Shown here in pieces: positions 1 through 8,561 of a stretch of DNA of 64,000 nt. Under the pieces are notes generated by a model that did not search any database, was not told the DNA's origin, and was given only the letters and a program-made list of their open reading frames with translations. Origin of the DNA: WHSW01 sp033856255 (lineage in GTDB: Bacteria; Actinomycetota; Thermoleophilia; Solirubrobacterales; 70-9); contig JAWVFH010000031.1 of the NCBI GenBank assembly GCA_033856255.1, forward strand, positions 3,973 to 67,972, given 5' to 3'. Positions within the stretch are counted from its first letter, which is position 1. Every line of letters begins with the position of its first letter. The translations under genes and the position numbers were made by a program.

Positions 1-651
1 GCGACCGGCAGCGTGCTCGTGATCCTGGCGATCTCGTTCCTGGCCGGTGGCTCCTGCGGGCTCGAGTCGACTTCGCTGGCCCGAGCCTTCGGTACGAGGC
101 CGATCGGCGCCGGCTTTTCCAGCTGGTGCACGCTGCGCGAGGTCGTCCCGTTCGTCTTCGGCTACATCCTCGCGGCCAAGGTCGGGTGCGGGATCGTCGC
201 CGAGCTCGGGGCGATGCGCGTCAACGAGGAGGTCGACGCGCTCGAGGCGATGGGAGTCCGCCCGCTCGCCCACCTGGTCTGCTCGCGGCTGCTCGGGGCG
301 GCGATCGTGCTCCCGTTCGCCTACCTGCTGGCGATCGGGAGCTCCTACCTGGCCGCCTACCTGATCTCGGCGAAGCGCTTCGGCGACGTCTCGCAGGGGA
401 CCTGGTCGCTGTTCTTCTACCTCTTCCAGGACCCCGTCGATCTCGTCTACTCGCTGGTCAAGGGCATGGTGATCAGCGTCTTCGTGATCACGACCGCGGT
501 CTTCTTCGGCTACACCGTGCGCGGCGGGCCGGCCGAGGTCGGGGTTGCCACCGCCCGTTCGATGGCGGTCAACATCGTCGCCGTCACCGTGATCTCGATG
601 GCGGGGACGCTCGTCTTCTGGGGAGCCAACCCGCGGATCCCGTTCGGGTGA
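1..651 (+). CDS. MlaE/YrbE-type permease of an mce lipid transporter (5' truncated)
   Basis: Inner-membrane permease of an Mce/Mla-type ABC importer that works with the MCE proteins encoded just downstream to move lipids or other hydrophobic substrates. The frame is open from the first base, so the N-terminus, perhaps 40 to 60 residues, lies outside the window. The visible 216 residues contain several hydrophobic segments and the family hallmark AELGAMRVNEEVDALEAMGV at about residues 65-84. An E(I/L)G-MRV-E-DALE signature of this kind is diagnostic for MlaE/YrbE. The stop is followed 4 bp later by the first MCE gene, so it is the promoter-proximal part of the same operon. In actinobacteria two yrbE genes usually precede six mce genes; this would be the second. 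Confidence 0.93.
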   Translation, partial: ATGSVLVILAISFLAGGSCGLESTSLARAFGTRPIGAGFSSWCTLREVVPFVFGYILAAKVGCGIVAELGAMRVNEEVDALEAMGVRPLAHLVCSRLLGAAIVLPFAYLLAIGSSYLAAYLISAKRFGDVSQGTWSLFFYLFQDPVDLVYSLVKGMVISVFVITTAVFFGYTVRGGPAEVGVATARSMAVNIVAVTVISMAGTLVFWGANPRIPFG

Positions 652-655
652 CGCG

Positions 656-1927
656 GTGGCTCTGCGCGAGACCTCCAACCGTGCGGCGACCGTGGTCGCA
701 GCGCTCCTGCTCACGGCGCTTGCCGCCGTCTGGCTGGCGCGCTCGGGCTCTGACGGCTACGAGGTGACCGCGGTCTTCGACCAGGTCAACGGCCTGGTCG
801 AGGGTGCGGACGTCACCGCCGCCGGCACCGTCGTCGGCAGCGTCGAGCGGATCGCGCTCGGCGACGACGGCCTGCCGCTGGTGACCCTGCGGATCGACGG
901 CAATTACCGGCTCGAGCGCGGGGCCACGGCCGAGATCCGCGAGGGCTCGGCCGCCGGGCAGGTGAACCGGACGGTTCAGGTCGAGCGCGGCGATGGCCCC
1001 GAGCTCGCCGACGGCGCGACGCTGGGCCTCGCCCGCACCGACCAGCCGGTCGAGGCGGACCAGGTGCTGTCGATGCTCGACCGGCCCACGCGGACGCAGG
1101 TGGAGAGCGCCCTCGCCAGCCTCGCCAAGGCGACCGGCGGCGAGGGGCAGGACCTGCGGGCGAGCCTCGCTCGCAGCACGGCGGCGATCGGCAACACCGC
1201 CAACCTGGCGGCTGAGATTGGCGCCGACGGCGAGGCGCTGCGGACTGCGATCGACCGCGGCGGCGAGCTGGTGGCCGCCCTGGCCGGAAGCCGGGATCGC
1301 CTGACCGCGACCGCGGAGCGCCTGCGCTCGGCCCTCGGCGTCGCCGCCGCCCGCCAGACGGAGCTGCGCAGGATCGCGGAGCGCCTGCCGGCCGGGCTCA
1401 CCGCCCCACGCCAGGCGCTCGAGCGCCTCGACGCCACGGTGCCGGTCCTGCGGGCGCTGGTCGCAGGCGCCGGGCCCGGGGTCGAGAAGCTGGTCGGCTT
1501 CAGCCGCGCGCTGCGCCCGGCCCTCGCCGAGGCGGCGCCCGCGCTGGATCAGGCGTCGGCGCTGGTCGGGGACGCTCCGCACCAGCTCGCGCGACTCGAT
1601 CCGCTGCTCGCCGCGGCCCAGCCGACCCTCCGCACGCTCGACCCGGTGCTGCGCTCCTCCGGCCCGATCCTCGACGAGGCCAGGGTGCGGATGCCCGACT
1701 TCTTCTCCTTCTTCTCCAACTGGGCGGACTTCACCTCGGTCTACGACGCCAACGGCCATGCCGCCCGCGTCGGGCTGGTCCTGCCGCCGGCGCCCGAGAA
1801 CTCGATCGACGGATCCGACCCCGGCGCCGGGAACCTGATCGCCCCGTTCGTCCGCACGCCGGGTGTGCTCGAGGGCGAGCCGTGGCAGGACTACCAGGAC
1901 TCGTTCCTGTTCGGGGCCGGGGAATGA
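656..1927 (+). CDS. MCE family protein, first of six (mceA position)
   Basis: Membrane-anchored MCE protein of 423 residues, expected to form part of a substrate-shuttling assembly outside the cytoplasmic membrane. A GTG start lies 4 bp after the permease stop. A single hydrophobic anchor at about residues 11-29 is followed by the MCE domain (about 36-115, beginning YEVTAVFDQVNGLVEGADV), then a long Ala/Leu-rich helical region with heptad-like character, typical of family members that form tunnels. There is no lipobox. Unlike the next four MCE proteins it has no pair of cysteines near its C-terminus. Its stop overlaps the next start as ATGA. The lettered assignment is by position only. Confidence 0.92.
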   Translation: MALRETSNRAATVVAALLLTALAAVWLARSGSDGYEVTAVFDQVNGLVEGADVTAAGTVVGSVERIALGDDGLPLVTLRIDGNYRLERGATAEIREGSAAGQVNRTVQVERGDGPELADGATLGLARTDQPVEADQVLSMLDRPTRTQVESALASLAKATGGEGQDLRASLARSTAAIGNTANLAAEIGADGEALRTAIDRGGELVAALAGSRDRLTATAERLRSALGVAAARQTELRRIAERLPAGLTAPRQALERLDATVPVLRALVAGAGPGVEKLVGFSRALRPALAEAAPALDQASALVGDAPHQLARLDPLLAAAQPTLRTLDPVLRSSGPILDEARVRMPDFFSFFSNWADFTSVYDANGHAARVGLVLPPAPENSIDGSDPGAGNLIAPFVRTPGVLEGEPWQDYQDSFLFGAGE

Positions 1928-3369
1928 GGGGGCGACGCCGCTCGCGGCTCGCCCGCCTCTCCGCCCCGGCGGCGGCCCTGCTGCTCGCCGGCGCGGCGGC
2001 CGTGTCCCTCGGGGTCAGCGGAGGTGACGCCTCCGATCGGGTCGTGCGGGCCGAGTTCACCAACGCCCGCGGCCTGGTCGAAGGCAACGACGTCCGCGTC
2101 GGCGGGGCACCCGCCGGCACAGTCGAGAGCCTCGAGCTCACCCCGGGCGGAACGGCGATGGTGACGATGAGCCTCCACGACGGGATCGAGCCGCCGCGCG
2201 CCGACGCGACCGCCGCGATCCGGCCGGTCGACCTGATCGGCGACAACTACGTCGCCCTCGACCCGGGCACCGACCCGGCGCCGCTCAGCGGTCCGATCGC
2301 CACCGACCGGACGCTGAACGCCCCCCGCCTCGACGACCTCCTGCGCTCCTTCGACGAGCCCGAGCGCGAGGGGATCAAGGCGATCCTGGTCGAGGCGGGC
2401 GTGGCGCTCGATGGCCGCGGCGCGGACCTCAACCGGGCCGCGCTCGCCCTCCGCCCGGCGCTGCGGGCCGCCGACTCGGTCACCGCCGAACTCGGCTCGC
2501 AGGCCGCCGACCTGCGCCGCTTCGTCAGCGACGCGCAGGCGCTGACCGCGCAGGCGGCGAGCCGCGACGACGACCTCGGCCGCCTCGTCTCCGGCCTCGC
2601 CTCGACCCTGCGTGCGAGCGCCGACCATTCGGCCGCGCTCGATGCCGCCCTCGCGGAGCTGCCGGGGAGCGTCGCCGACCTGCATCGGCTGGCGCCGCGG
2701 CTGACCGCCTTCGCCCAGGAGGCCCTGCCGCTGGCGCGCTCGCTCGAGCGCTCGGCGCCGGGGCTGGCGCGCGCGACGCAGAGCGCGGCGCCGTTCCTGA
2801 GCACCGCGGGCGAGACGATCGCCGCGCTCGACCCGGCGATCCAGCGCGGGACCGAGCTGCTCGACCGCGCCGATCCCACCCTGGCCGCCTTCGACGGCGC
2901 CTTCGAGCGGATCGCCGCTACCGCGCCCACCTACCGGACGTTCCTCGACGCCCTGGTCCCGGCGGCGCCGGCGATCTCGAAGGGCTTCTTCGTCAACTTC
3001 CCCGACCAGGCCGCGGAGCCCGGCCGCCAGCCGTTCGACCGGTTCACCGATCCCCGCCGCCACTACTGGCGCGGGGCGGCCGTGTTCAGCTGCCAGTCGT
3101 TCGGCCTCCCGATCGAGCCCGGCTGCCTGGAGCGCTTCCTCGGCGGCGGCGACTCCGCGCGGGCTCGCGGGCACGGTGGCCGCGGAGCCGGCAGCGCGGA
3201 CGCCGGCGATCAGACCGGCTCGGCGCCGCAGGGCGCCGGGTCGGCGCCGGGCGACGCCGCCGCTCCGGACACAGGCGGGGCCCCGACCCTGCCGTCGACG
3301 CCACAGCTTCCGGGCGGCGACCCGGCCCAGCCAATCGGCGACCTCCTCGACGCGCTGCTCGGCCCGTGA
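1924..3369 (+). CDS. MCE family protein, second of six (mceB position)
   Basis: MCE-domain protein of 481 residues. The ATG at 1924 was chosen because it overlaps the preceding TGA (ATGA), the coupling pattern used along this operon, and because it begins directly with a basic N-terminus before the anchor (about residues 13-32). The MCE domain spans about 40-118 (VRAEFTNARGLVEGNDVRVGG). A long helical region follows, then a short cysteine-containing segment (FSCQSFGLP and PGCLERF) and a disordered tail rich in Gly, Ala, Pro and Asp that the neighbouring MCE proteins lack. The two cysteines are suited to a disulfide outside the cytoplasm. The stop overlaps the next gene as GTGA. Confidence 0.92.
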   Translation: MRGRRRSRLARLSAPAAALLLAGAAAVSLGVSGGDASDRVVRAEFTNARGLVEGNDVRVGGAPAGTVESLELTPGGTAMVTMSLHDGIEPPRADATAAIRPVDLIGDNYVALDPGTDPAPLSGPIATDRTLNAPRLDDLLRSFDEPEREGIKAILVEAGVALDGRGADLNRAALALRPALRAADSVTAELGSQAADLRRFVSDAQALTAQAASRDDDLGRLVSGLASTLRASADHSAALDAALAELPGSVADLHRLAPRLTAFAQEALPLARSLERSAPGLARATQSAAPFLSTAGETIAALDPAIQRGTELLDRADPTLAAFDGAFERIAATAPTYRTFLDALVPAAPAISKGFFVNFPDQAAEPGRQPFDRFTDPRRHYWRGAAVFSCQSFGLPIEPGCLERFLGGGDSARARGHGGRGAGSADAGDQTGSAPQGAGSAPGDAAAPDTGGAPTLPSTPQLPGGDPAQPIGDLLDALLGP

Positions 3370-4586
3370 GGCGGAGTCGGACAGGTCACCTGGCGCTCGG
3401 CATCGTGGTGCTGTTGGTCGGCGCGCTCGCCGTGGTGATCTCGATCACCGCGATCAACGGGCTGCCGTTCAGCCACCCCTACCGGGTCGACGCGATCGTC
3501 CCCGGGTCGGGGCCGATCGTCCGCCCGGGAGACGAGGTCCGCGTCGCCGGCCGGCGGGTCGGGGAGGTGCGCGAGGTCGAGCCGGCTCCGGGCGGGCGCC
3601 GGGTGACGATGGAGCTCAGCGAGGGCGAGGTCGGCCCCGGGGCGACGGCGACCGTCCGCCTGCGCGGCCTTGCCGGCGCCGTCTTCGTCGAGCTCGACCC
3701 CGGCGACGCCGCTGCCGCCGATCCGGACGGGGCCACGATCCCGCGCCCCGACACCGCCTCGGGGGTGCAGCTCACCGACGTGATCGAGGGATTCGACACC
3801 AACACGCGCACGGCGCTGCGGCGCGCCGCCACCGGCTACGGCGCCGGGATCGCCGGCCGGGGGCCGGAGCTGAACCGGGCGCTGGCGGACCTGCCGCCGG
3901 TGCTGGAGGGAGTGACGCCGCTGCTGCGGGCCCTCGATCCGAGGCCGGGGGCGCTCTCCGCCCTGGTCGCCGACGCCGGGACCGTGACGGGCGCGCTCGG
4001 CGCCGGCGCGCCCGCCCTGGCCGAGCTGATCACCGCCTCGCGCGAGCTGTTCGAAGCGACCGCGAGCGAGCGCCGCGCGCTCGGCGACTCAATCGAGGCG
4101 GCGCCGGGCGCCCAGAGCGAGCTCGCGAAGCTGACCCCCCGCGCCGCCCCGCTGCTCGACGACCTGGTGACCACCAGCCGCCAGCTGACCCCCGCCGCGC
4201 AGGAGCTCGAGCGCGCGCTGCCGGCCGTCAACGGCGTCCTCGACCGCGGCCCCGAGCTCGGTGGCCTGGCCCGGCTGGCCGCCCAGGCCTCGCCGCTGCT
4301 CGACGCCGCCGACCCGCTGCCCGCCGCCTACGAACCCGCGGCGCTGACGCTGGCGCCGCTCGTCGACGCGGGCGAGCCTCTGGCCGAATACGCGGGCCGA
4401 TACCGCGACGAGATCTTCAACGGGCCGTACGGCTTCACCACCTGGGGCGGCTTTACCTACGAGCAGGGTGAGGCGAGCGGGGCGAAGGCGGTTCGCTTCG
4501 CGCCCGTGTTCACGTGCGCCCCGGGCCGCGACCCCTATCCGGCGCCCGGCGAGGCGGCGAACGATCGGCAGCCATGCAACGGCTGA
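3366..4586 (+). CDS. MCE family protein, third of six (mceC position)
   Basis: MCE-domain protein of 406 residues starting at a GTG that overlaps the preceding TGA. A hydrophobic anchor (about residues 9-29) leads into the MCE domain (about 37-118, YRVDAIVPGSGPIVRPGDEV) and then the long alpha-helical region. The C-terminus carries two cysteines about 20 residues apart (FTCAPG and RQPCNG), comparable in position with those of the second, fourth and fifth MCE proteins. It should act as one of six non-identical subunits of the lipid-binding assembly. The 3' end overlaps the next gene by 13 bp. Confidence 0.92.
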   Translation: MRRSRTGHLALGIVVLLVGALAVVISITAINGLPFSHPYRVDAIVPGSGPIVRPGDEVRVAGRRVGEVREVEPAPGGRRVTMELSEGEVGPGATATVRLRGLAGAVFVELDPGDAAAADPDGATIPRPDTASGVQLTDVIEGFDTNTRTALRRAATGYGAGIAGRGPELNRALADLPPVLEGVTPLLRALDPRPGALSALVADAGTVTGALGAGAPALAELITASRELFEATASERRALGDSIEAAPGAQSELAKLTPRAAPLLDDLVTTSRQLTPAAQELERALPAVNGVLDRGPELGGLARLAAQASPLLDAADPLPAAYEPAALTLAPLVDAGEPLAEYAGRYRDEIFNGPYGFTTWGGFTYEQGEASGAKAVRFAPVFTCAPGRDPYPAPGEAANDRQPCNG

Positions 4587-5872
4587 GCAGAAGAGCCCTC
4601 GGCGCGGCGATCCTCGCGACCGCGGTCGCCGCGGTGCTGATCGCCTACACCGGCCTCAATCCGTTCGACGGGCGCCAGACCGTGCGGGCCGAGTTCGCCG
4701 ACGCCTCCGGGATCGGCGTTGTCGGCCAGGACGTGCGGATGGCCGGCGTGCCGGTCGGCGAGATCACCGGGGTCGAGCGCGACGGCGACGCGGCGCTGGT
4801 GACGATGAAGATCGACGGCGACGCCGGCAAGGTGGGCGCCGACGCGACGGCCGAGCTGCGGCCCAACCTCCCCTTCGAGGGCACCGCGCACGTCGAGCTG
4901 CGGCCCGGCAGCCCCGAGGCGGCGCCGCTCGGCGAGGCGACGATCGCCGTCGACCGCACCCGCTCGTACGTCCCCGTCGACGAGGCACTGCGGACCTTCG
5001 ATTCCGATGTGCGGGAGGCGGTCCCGGCGATCGCCGCCGGATCCGCGGCGACGCTCGACGGGGCCGGGTCGGCGGGGCTGCGCCGCGCGCTGCGCGAATC
5101 GCCCGCTCTGCTCGACGACCTCGCTCCGGCGGCGGCCGCCGCCGGCGGATCGCACGGCACCGAGCTGGCCGGGGCGGTGCGCAACCTCGCCGCGACCAGC
5201 GACGAGCTGGCGGCCCGCAGCGACCGGCTGGCGCCGCTGCTGGATTCGGCCGACCGCACGCTGGCGGCGATCGAGCGCGACGGCAGCGCCCCGCTCGACA
5301 GCAACCTCGCCGAGTTGCCCGAGACGCTCGTTCGCCTCCGCGACGGCGGTGCCGCGCTGGAGACGCTGGTCGCCCGCCTCGACCCGCTTGCGCGGGAGCT
5401 CCAGCCCGGCCTCGACGCGCTCGCTCCGACGCTCGCCGAGGCGACCCCGCTGCTGGCCCGCTCGGGGCCCGTGCTGGCGGCGACCACGCCGCTGATCGGC
5501 GACCTGCGCGCCGCCCTGCGCTCGGGCGCCGCCGGCGCTGAGCCCGCCCGCTCGGTGCTCGCCGCGCTCGACCCGACGCTCGAGGTGCTCGACCGCTCGC
5601 TGCTGCCGGCCCTGCATCGGAACACGGACGAGCTCGGGATTCCGGCCTACGTCTCGTTCCTCAATCTGTTCGGCGGTGGCGGTGGCGCCTCGGCCCCGTT
5701 CCAGACCGGCGCCGAGACGACGCCGCTGACCCCCGAGACAGGCCACTTCATGCGCTTCGGGTTGCGCTTCCTAACCGGCGCCGGGCTGCCGCTGCCGCCC
5801 TGCGCGCTGCTCGCCCGCGCCGACTCCTCGCTCGCAGCCCAGCTCTCCAAGGCCGGGGGGTGCACACCGTGA
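4574..5872 (+). CDS. MCE family protein, fourth of six (mceD position)
   Basis: MCE-domain protein of 432 residues. The frame is open further upstream, but the ATG at 4574 gives a short basic N-terminus (MQRLSRRALG) followed immediately by the anchor (about residues 9-25), and it fits the tight overlaps of the operon. The MCE domain covers about 35-115 (VRAEFADASGIGVVGQDVRMAG). The helical region follows, and the C-terminus has two cysteines (PPCALLA and GGCTP). The stop overlaps the GTG start of the next MCE gene. Substrate cannot be read from sequence; related systems carry sterols, fatty acids or phospholipids. Confidence 0.92.
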   Translation: MQRLSRRALGAAILATAVAAVLIAYTGLNPFDGRQTVRAEFADASGIGVVGQDVRMAGVPVGEITGVERDGDAALVTMKIDGDAGKVGADATAELRPNLPFEGTAHVELRPGSPEAAPLGEATIAVDRTRSYVPVDEALRTFDSDVREAVPAIAAGSAATLDGAGSAGLRRALRESPALLDDLAPAAAAAGGSHGTELAGAVRNLAATSDELAARSDRLAPLLDSADRTLAAIERDGSAPLDSNLAELPETLVRLRDGGAALETLVARLDPLARELQPGLDALAPTLAEATPLLARSGPVLAATTPLIGDLRAALRSGAAGAEPARSVLAALDPTLEVLDRSLLPALHRNTDELGIPAYVSFLNLFGGGGGASAPFQTGAETTPLTPETGHFMRFGLRFLTGAGLPLPPCALLARADSSLAAQLSKAGGCTP

Positions 5873-7263
5873 GCGCGCCGCGCCCCAGGCGGCTCGGCCG
5901 CCTGCGCCGGGCGCTGCGCCCGCGCGGCCCGCAGCCGCGGCTCGGGCGGACGCTGATCGCCCTCCAGGCGCTGGCGGCGCTTGTCTTCGCCGGCTACCTG
6001 CTCGCCTCCGAGGGCGTGCGCTCGCCGTTCGCCGACACCTTCACCCTGCGCGCCGAGTTCGCCGACGCCGCCGGCCTGCGGACGGACAACCACTCGCCGG
6101 TGACCGTTGCCGGCGTGCCGGCCGGGACGGTCGCGGACGTCTCGTTCGAGAACGGCGTCGCGGTGGCGACGCTCGACCTCGAACCCAGCGCCGCGAGCGC
6201 GCTCGGCGACCGCACGACCGCCCGGATCGTCTCCCGCTCGGCCCTCCAGGACCTGACCGTCGACCTCGATCCCGCCGGCGGCCGTCAGCTCTCCGACGGG
6301 GCGACGATCGCTCCATCGCGCACCTCGAGCACCGTGGGTGCCGACCGGGTCGTCGGCATCCTCGACGCCGATACCCGGGCGCAGGTCCAGGTCCTGCTGC
6401 CGGAGCTGGCGGCGGCGCTGCACGGCCGCGCGCCGCAGCTTCGCGGCGGGCTGGCGGAGCTCGGCCGGACCCTCGACTCGGGCGCCCGGGTGACGGCGGC
6501 GCTCGCCGATCGGCGGCGCGAGCTGGTCCGCTTCGTCGACGAGCTCGATTCGGTCTCGGCCCGGCTGGCGGCGCGGCGCGCGCAGCTCGGCGACGCCGTC
6601 GACGCGGCCGAGCGCACGCTCGCCGTCACCGCCGGGCGCGATCGTGAGCTCGGCGACTCGTTCTCCCGCCTGCCGGCGACGCTCAGCGAGCTCGACGGCG
6701 CGCTGAGCTCGGTGACCGCGCTCTCGAAGCCGCTGGCGCCCGCGCTGACGGAGCTCGAACCTGTCGCCGAGCACCTGCCGGCGGCGCTGGCCGGGCTGCG
6801 CGGCCTGGTCCCGGCGGCGAACGGCCTCGTCGACGACCTCGACGGGCTCACGCGCGACGGCGCCGCGCCGCTCGCCCATCTGCGCGAGCTGCTCCAGCGT
6901 CTCGGCCCGGCCTCCTCGGCGATCGACGGCTCCGTCTCCGACCTGGAGCCGATCGTGCGCGCGATCGACCGCAACAAGGAGGGCATCGGCGTGCTCGGCG
7001 ATCGCTTCTCCGGCGTCTTCTCGACCAACGACGCCAACGGCCCGATCCTGCGGGGTCTCGGGTTCTTCGAGCCGTTCACGCCCGAGGACCTCGGCTTCGC
7101 CGCCGGCGCGCAGGGCCCGGCTCTGGCCCGCGCCCGGGCGGACTCGGTCGCGGCCCTGACCCGGGTCTGCCTGCACGAGAACCCGGTCGCCTGCCTGGCG
7201 CGCTATCTGGTCCCGGGGCTGCCCGGGTTCGTCGGCTCCGCCGACGCGGGGGGCGGCGGATGA
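5869..7263 (+). CDS. MCE family protein, fifth of six (mceE position)
   Basis: MCE-domain protein of 464 residues. GTG at 5869 is preferred because it makes the GTGA overlap seen at the other junctions; an in-frame GTG at 5860 would add three residues. A long basic leader (about 20 residues, Arg-rich) precedes the anchor at about 24-42, and the MCE domain follows (about 55-140, LRAEFADAAGLRTDNHSPVTVAG). In mycobacterial operons the fifth protein is often a lipoprotein, but no lipobox cysteine is present here. Two cysteines near the C-terminus (RVCLHENPVACLARYL) lie about ten residues apart. Confidence 0.91.
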   Translation: MSAPRPRRLGRLRRALRPRGPQPRLGRTLIALQALAALVFAGYLLASEGVRSPFADTFTLRAEFADAAGLRTDNHSPVTVAGVPAGTVADVSFENGVAVATLDLEPSAASALGDRTTARIVSRSALQDLTVDLDPAGGRQLSDGATIAPSRTSSTVGADRVVGILDADTRAQVQVLLPELAAALHGRAPQLRGGLAELGRTLDSGARVTAALADRRRELVRFVDELDSVSARLAARRAQLGDAVDAAERTLAVTAGRDRELGDSFSRLPATLSELDGALSSVTALSKPLAPALTELEPVAEHLPAALAGLRGLVPAANGLVDDLDGLTRDGAAPLAHLRELLQRLGPASSAIDGSVSDLEPIVRAIDRNKEGIGVLGDRFSGVFSTNDANGPILRGLGFFEPFTPEDLGFAAGAQGPALARARADSVAALTRVCLHENPVACLARYLVPGLPGFVGSADAGGGG

Positions 7264-8561
7264 ACCTGCGAATCCCGCGCGGCGGAGCGATCGGCCTGGC
7301 CGTGACGATGGTGCTGGCGGCGGCGTTCTTCCTCTTCCTCCTGGCCCGCTTCGGCGGGCCCTCGGTGCGCCTTTCCCAGCCCTACCGCGTGAGCGCCGCC
7401 GTCCCCGACACGCGCGGCCTGGTCAGCCGCTCCGAGGTGCTCGTCCGCGGCGTCCGTGTCGGCGAGGTGGAGAGCGTCGAGGCGCGGGGCGACCGGGCGC
7501 TCGTCAGCCTGGCGATCGACGGCGACTACGCGCCGCTGCACCGCGACGCGACCGTGCGGATCGGTGCGAAGACGCTGTTCGGGGAGAGCTACGTCGACCT
7601 CGACCCGGGCTCGCCGCGCTCGCCGGCGCTGGCCTCGGGGACGGAATTAGGGCGCGCTGCGGTTCTGCCCGCGGCCGTCGACGTCGACCAGGCGCTCGAG
7701 GCGCTGAGGGCGCCGGACCGCGAGCGGCTCGACACGGTGATCGGGGCGCTCGGGGACGGGGCGGCGACCCCGCTCGCCGGCGAGCGGACGAGCGCGACGA
7801 TCGCCCAGCTCGGGCGTGCGACCTCGGAGCTTCGCGGCCTGGTCGGCATCCTGCGCGGCCAGGGGGAGCGGATCGCCACCGGCGTCGGCGACGCGGGTGA
7901 GCTGATGGCGGCGCTGGCGCGCGACGAGGGCGCCCTGCGTGGGATCGTGACCGACGGACGGACGGCCCTGAGCGCGCTCGCCGACCGCGCCCAGCCGCTG
8001 CGCGCCGGCCTCGACGAGCTGCCGCGCCTGGTCGAGGCGGCGCGGACCACCCTCGCCGACGCCGGCCCGCTGGTCGACGAGGCCCGCCCGCTGGCGACCC
8101 AGCTCGCCGGCGCGGCGCCCGAGCTGCACGCGGCACTCGCCGACCTGCCGCCGGCCGCGGCGGACGCCGACCGCCTGCTCGCCGGCGTCCCCGCGCTCGA
8201 GCGGGTGGCGACGCCGTTCATCACTCGCGCGACCGACACGCTGGCGCTCGCGGAGCCGGTCGGCGGACCGCTCGCCGACGCGCTTCGCGACGCCGAGCCG
8301 ATCGCGGGTTACCTGTCGGACCGCCGCCAGGCGTTCGCGGCCTGGTTCTCGAACACCGCCGACCTCGGTTCGCACCGTGACGCCAAGGGCTACTTCGCCC
8401 GCTTCTTCGTCGGCTTCGAGCCCTCGACGGCGCTCGGGCTGCCGGGCGGCCGCTACGAGACCAACGCCTACACGGGCCCCGGCGACGCCGCCGACCCCCA
8501 GCCGTACTCGGGCTATCCGCGTCTTCAGCCCTACGACCCGAATGGGGGTCAGGGAGGATGA
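7260..8561 (+). CDS. MCE family protein, sixth of six (mceF position)
   Basis: MCE-domain protein of 433 residues starting at an ATG that overlaps the preceding stop (ATGA). The anchor is at about residues 9-29 and the MCE domain at about 38-118 (YRVSAAVPDTRGLVSRSEVLVRG). A long helical region follows, ending in a Pro/Tyr/Gly-rich tail (residues about 400-433) without cysteines. As the last MCE gene it completes the usual set of six. It is coupled by another ATGA overlap to a flavoprotein gene, suggesting that the flavoprotein is made with the transporter. Confidence 0.92.
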   Translation: MNLRIPRGGAIGLAVTMVLAAAFFLFLLARFGGPSVRLSQPYRVSAAVPDTRGLVSRSEVLVRGVRVGEVESVEARGDRALVSLAIDGDYAPLHRDATVRIGAKTLFGESYVDLDPGSPRSPALASGTELGRAAVLPAAVDVDQALEALRAPDRERLDTVIGALGDGAATPLAGERTSATIAQLGRATSELRGLVGILRGQGERIATGVGDAGELMAALARDEGALRGIVTDGRTALSALADRAQPLRAGLDELPRLVEAARTTLADAGPLVDEARPLATQLAGAAPELHAALADLPPAAADADRLLAGVPALERVATPFITRATDTLALAEPVGGPLADALRDAEPIAGYLSDRRQAFAAWFSNTADLGSHRDAKGYFARFFVGFEPSTALGLPGGRYETNAYTGPGDAADPQPYSGYPRLQPYDPNGGQGG

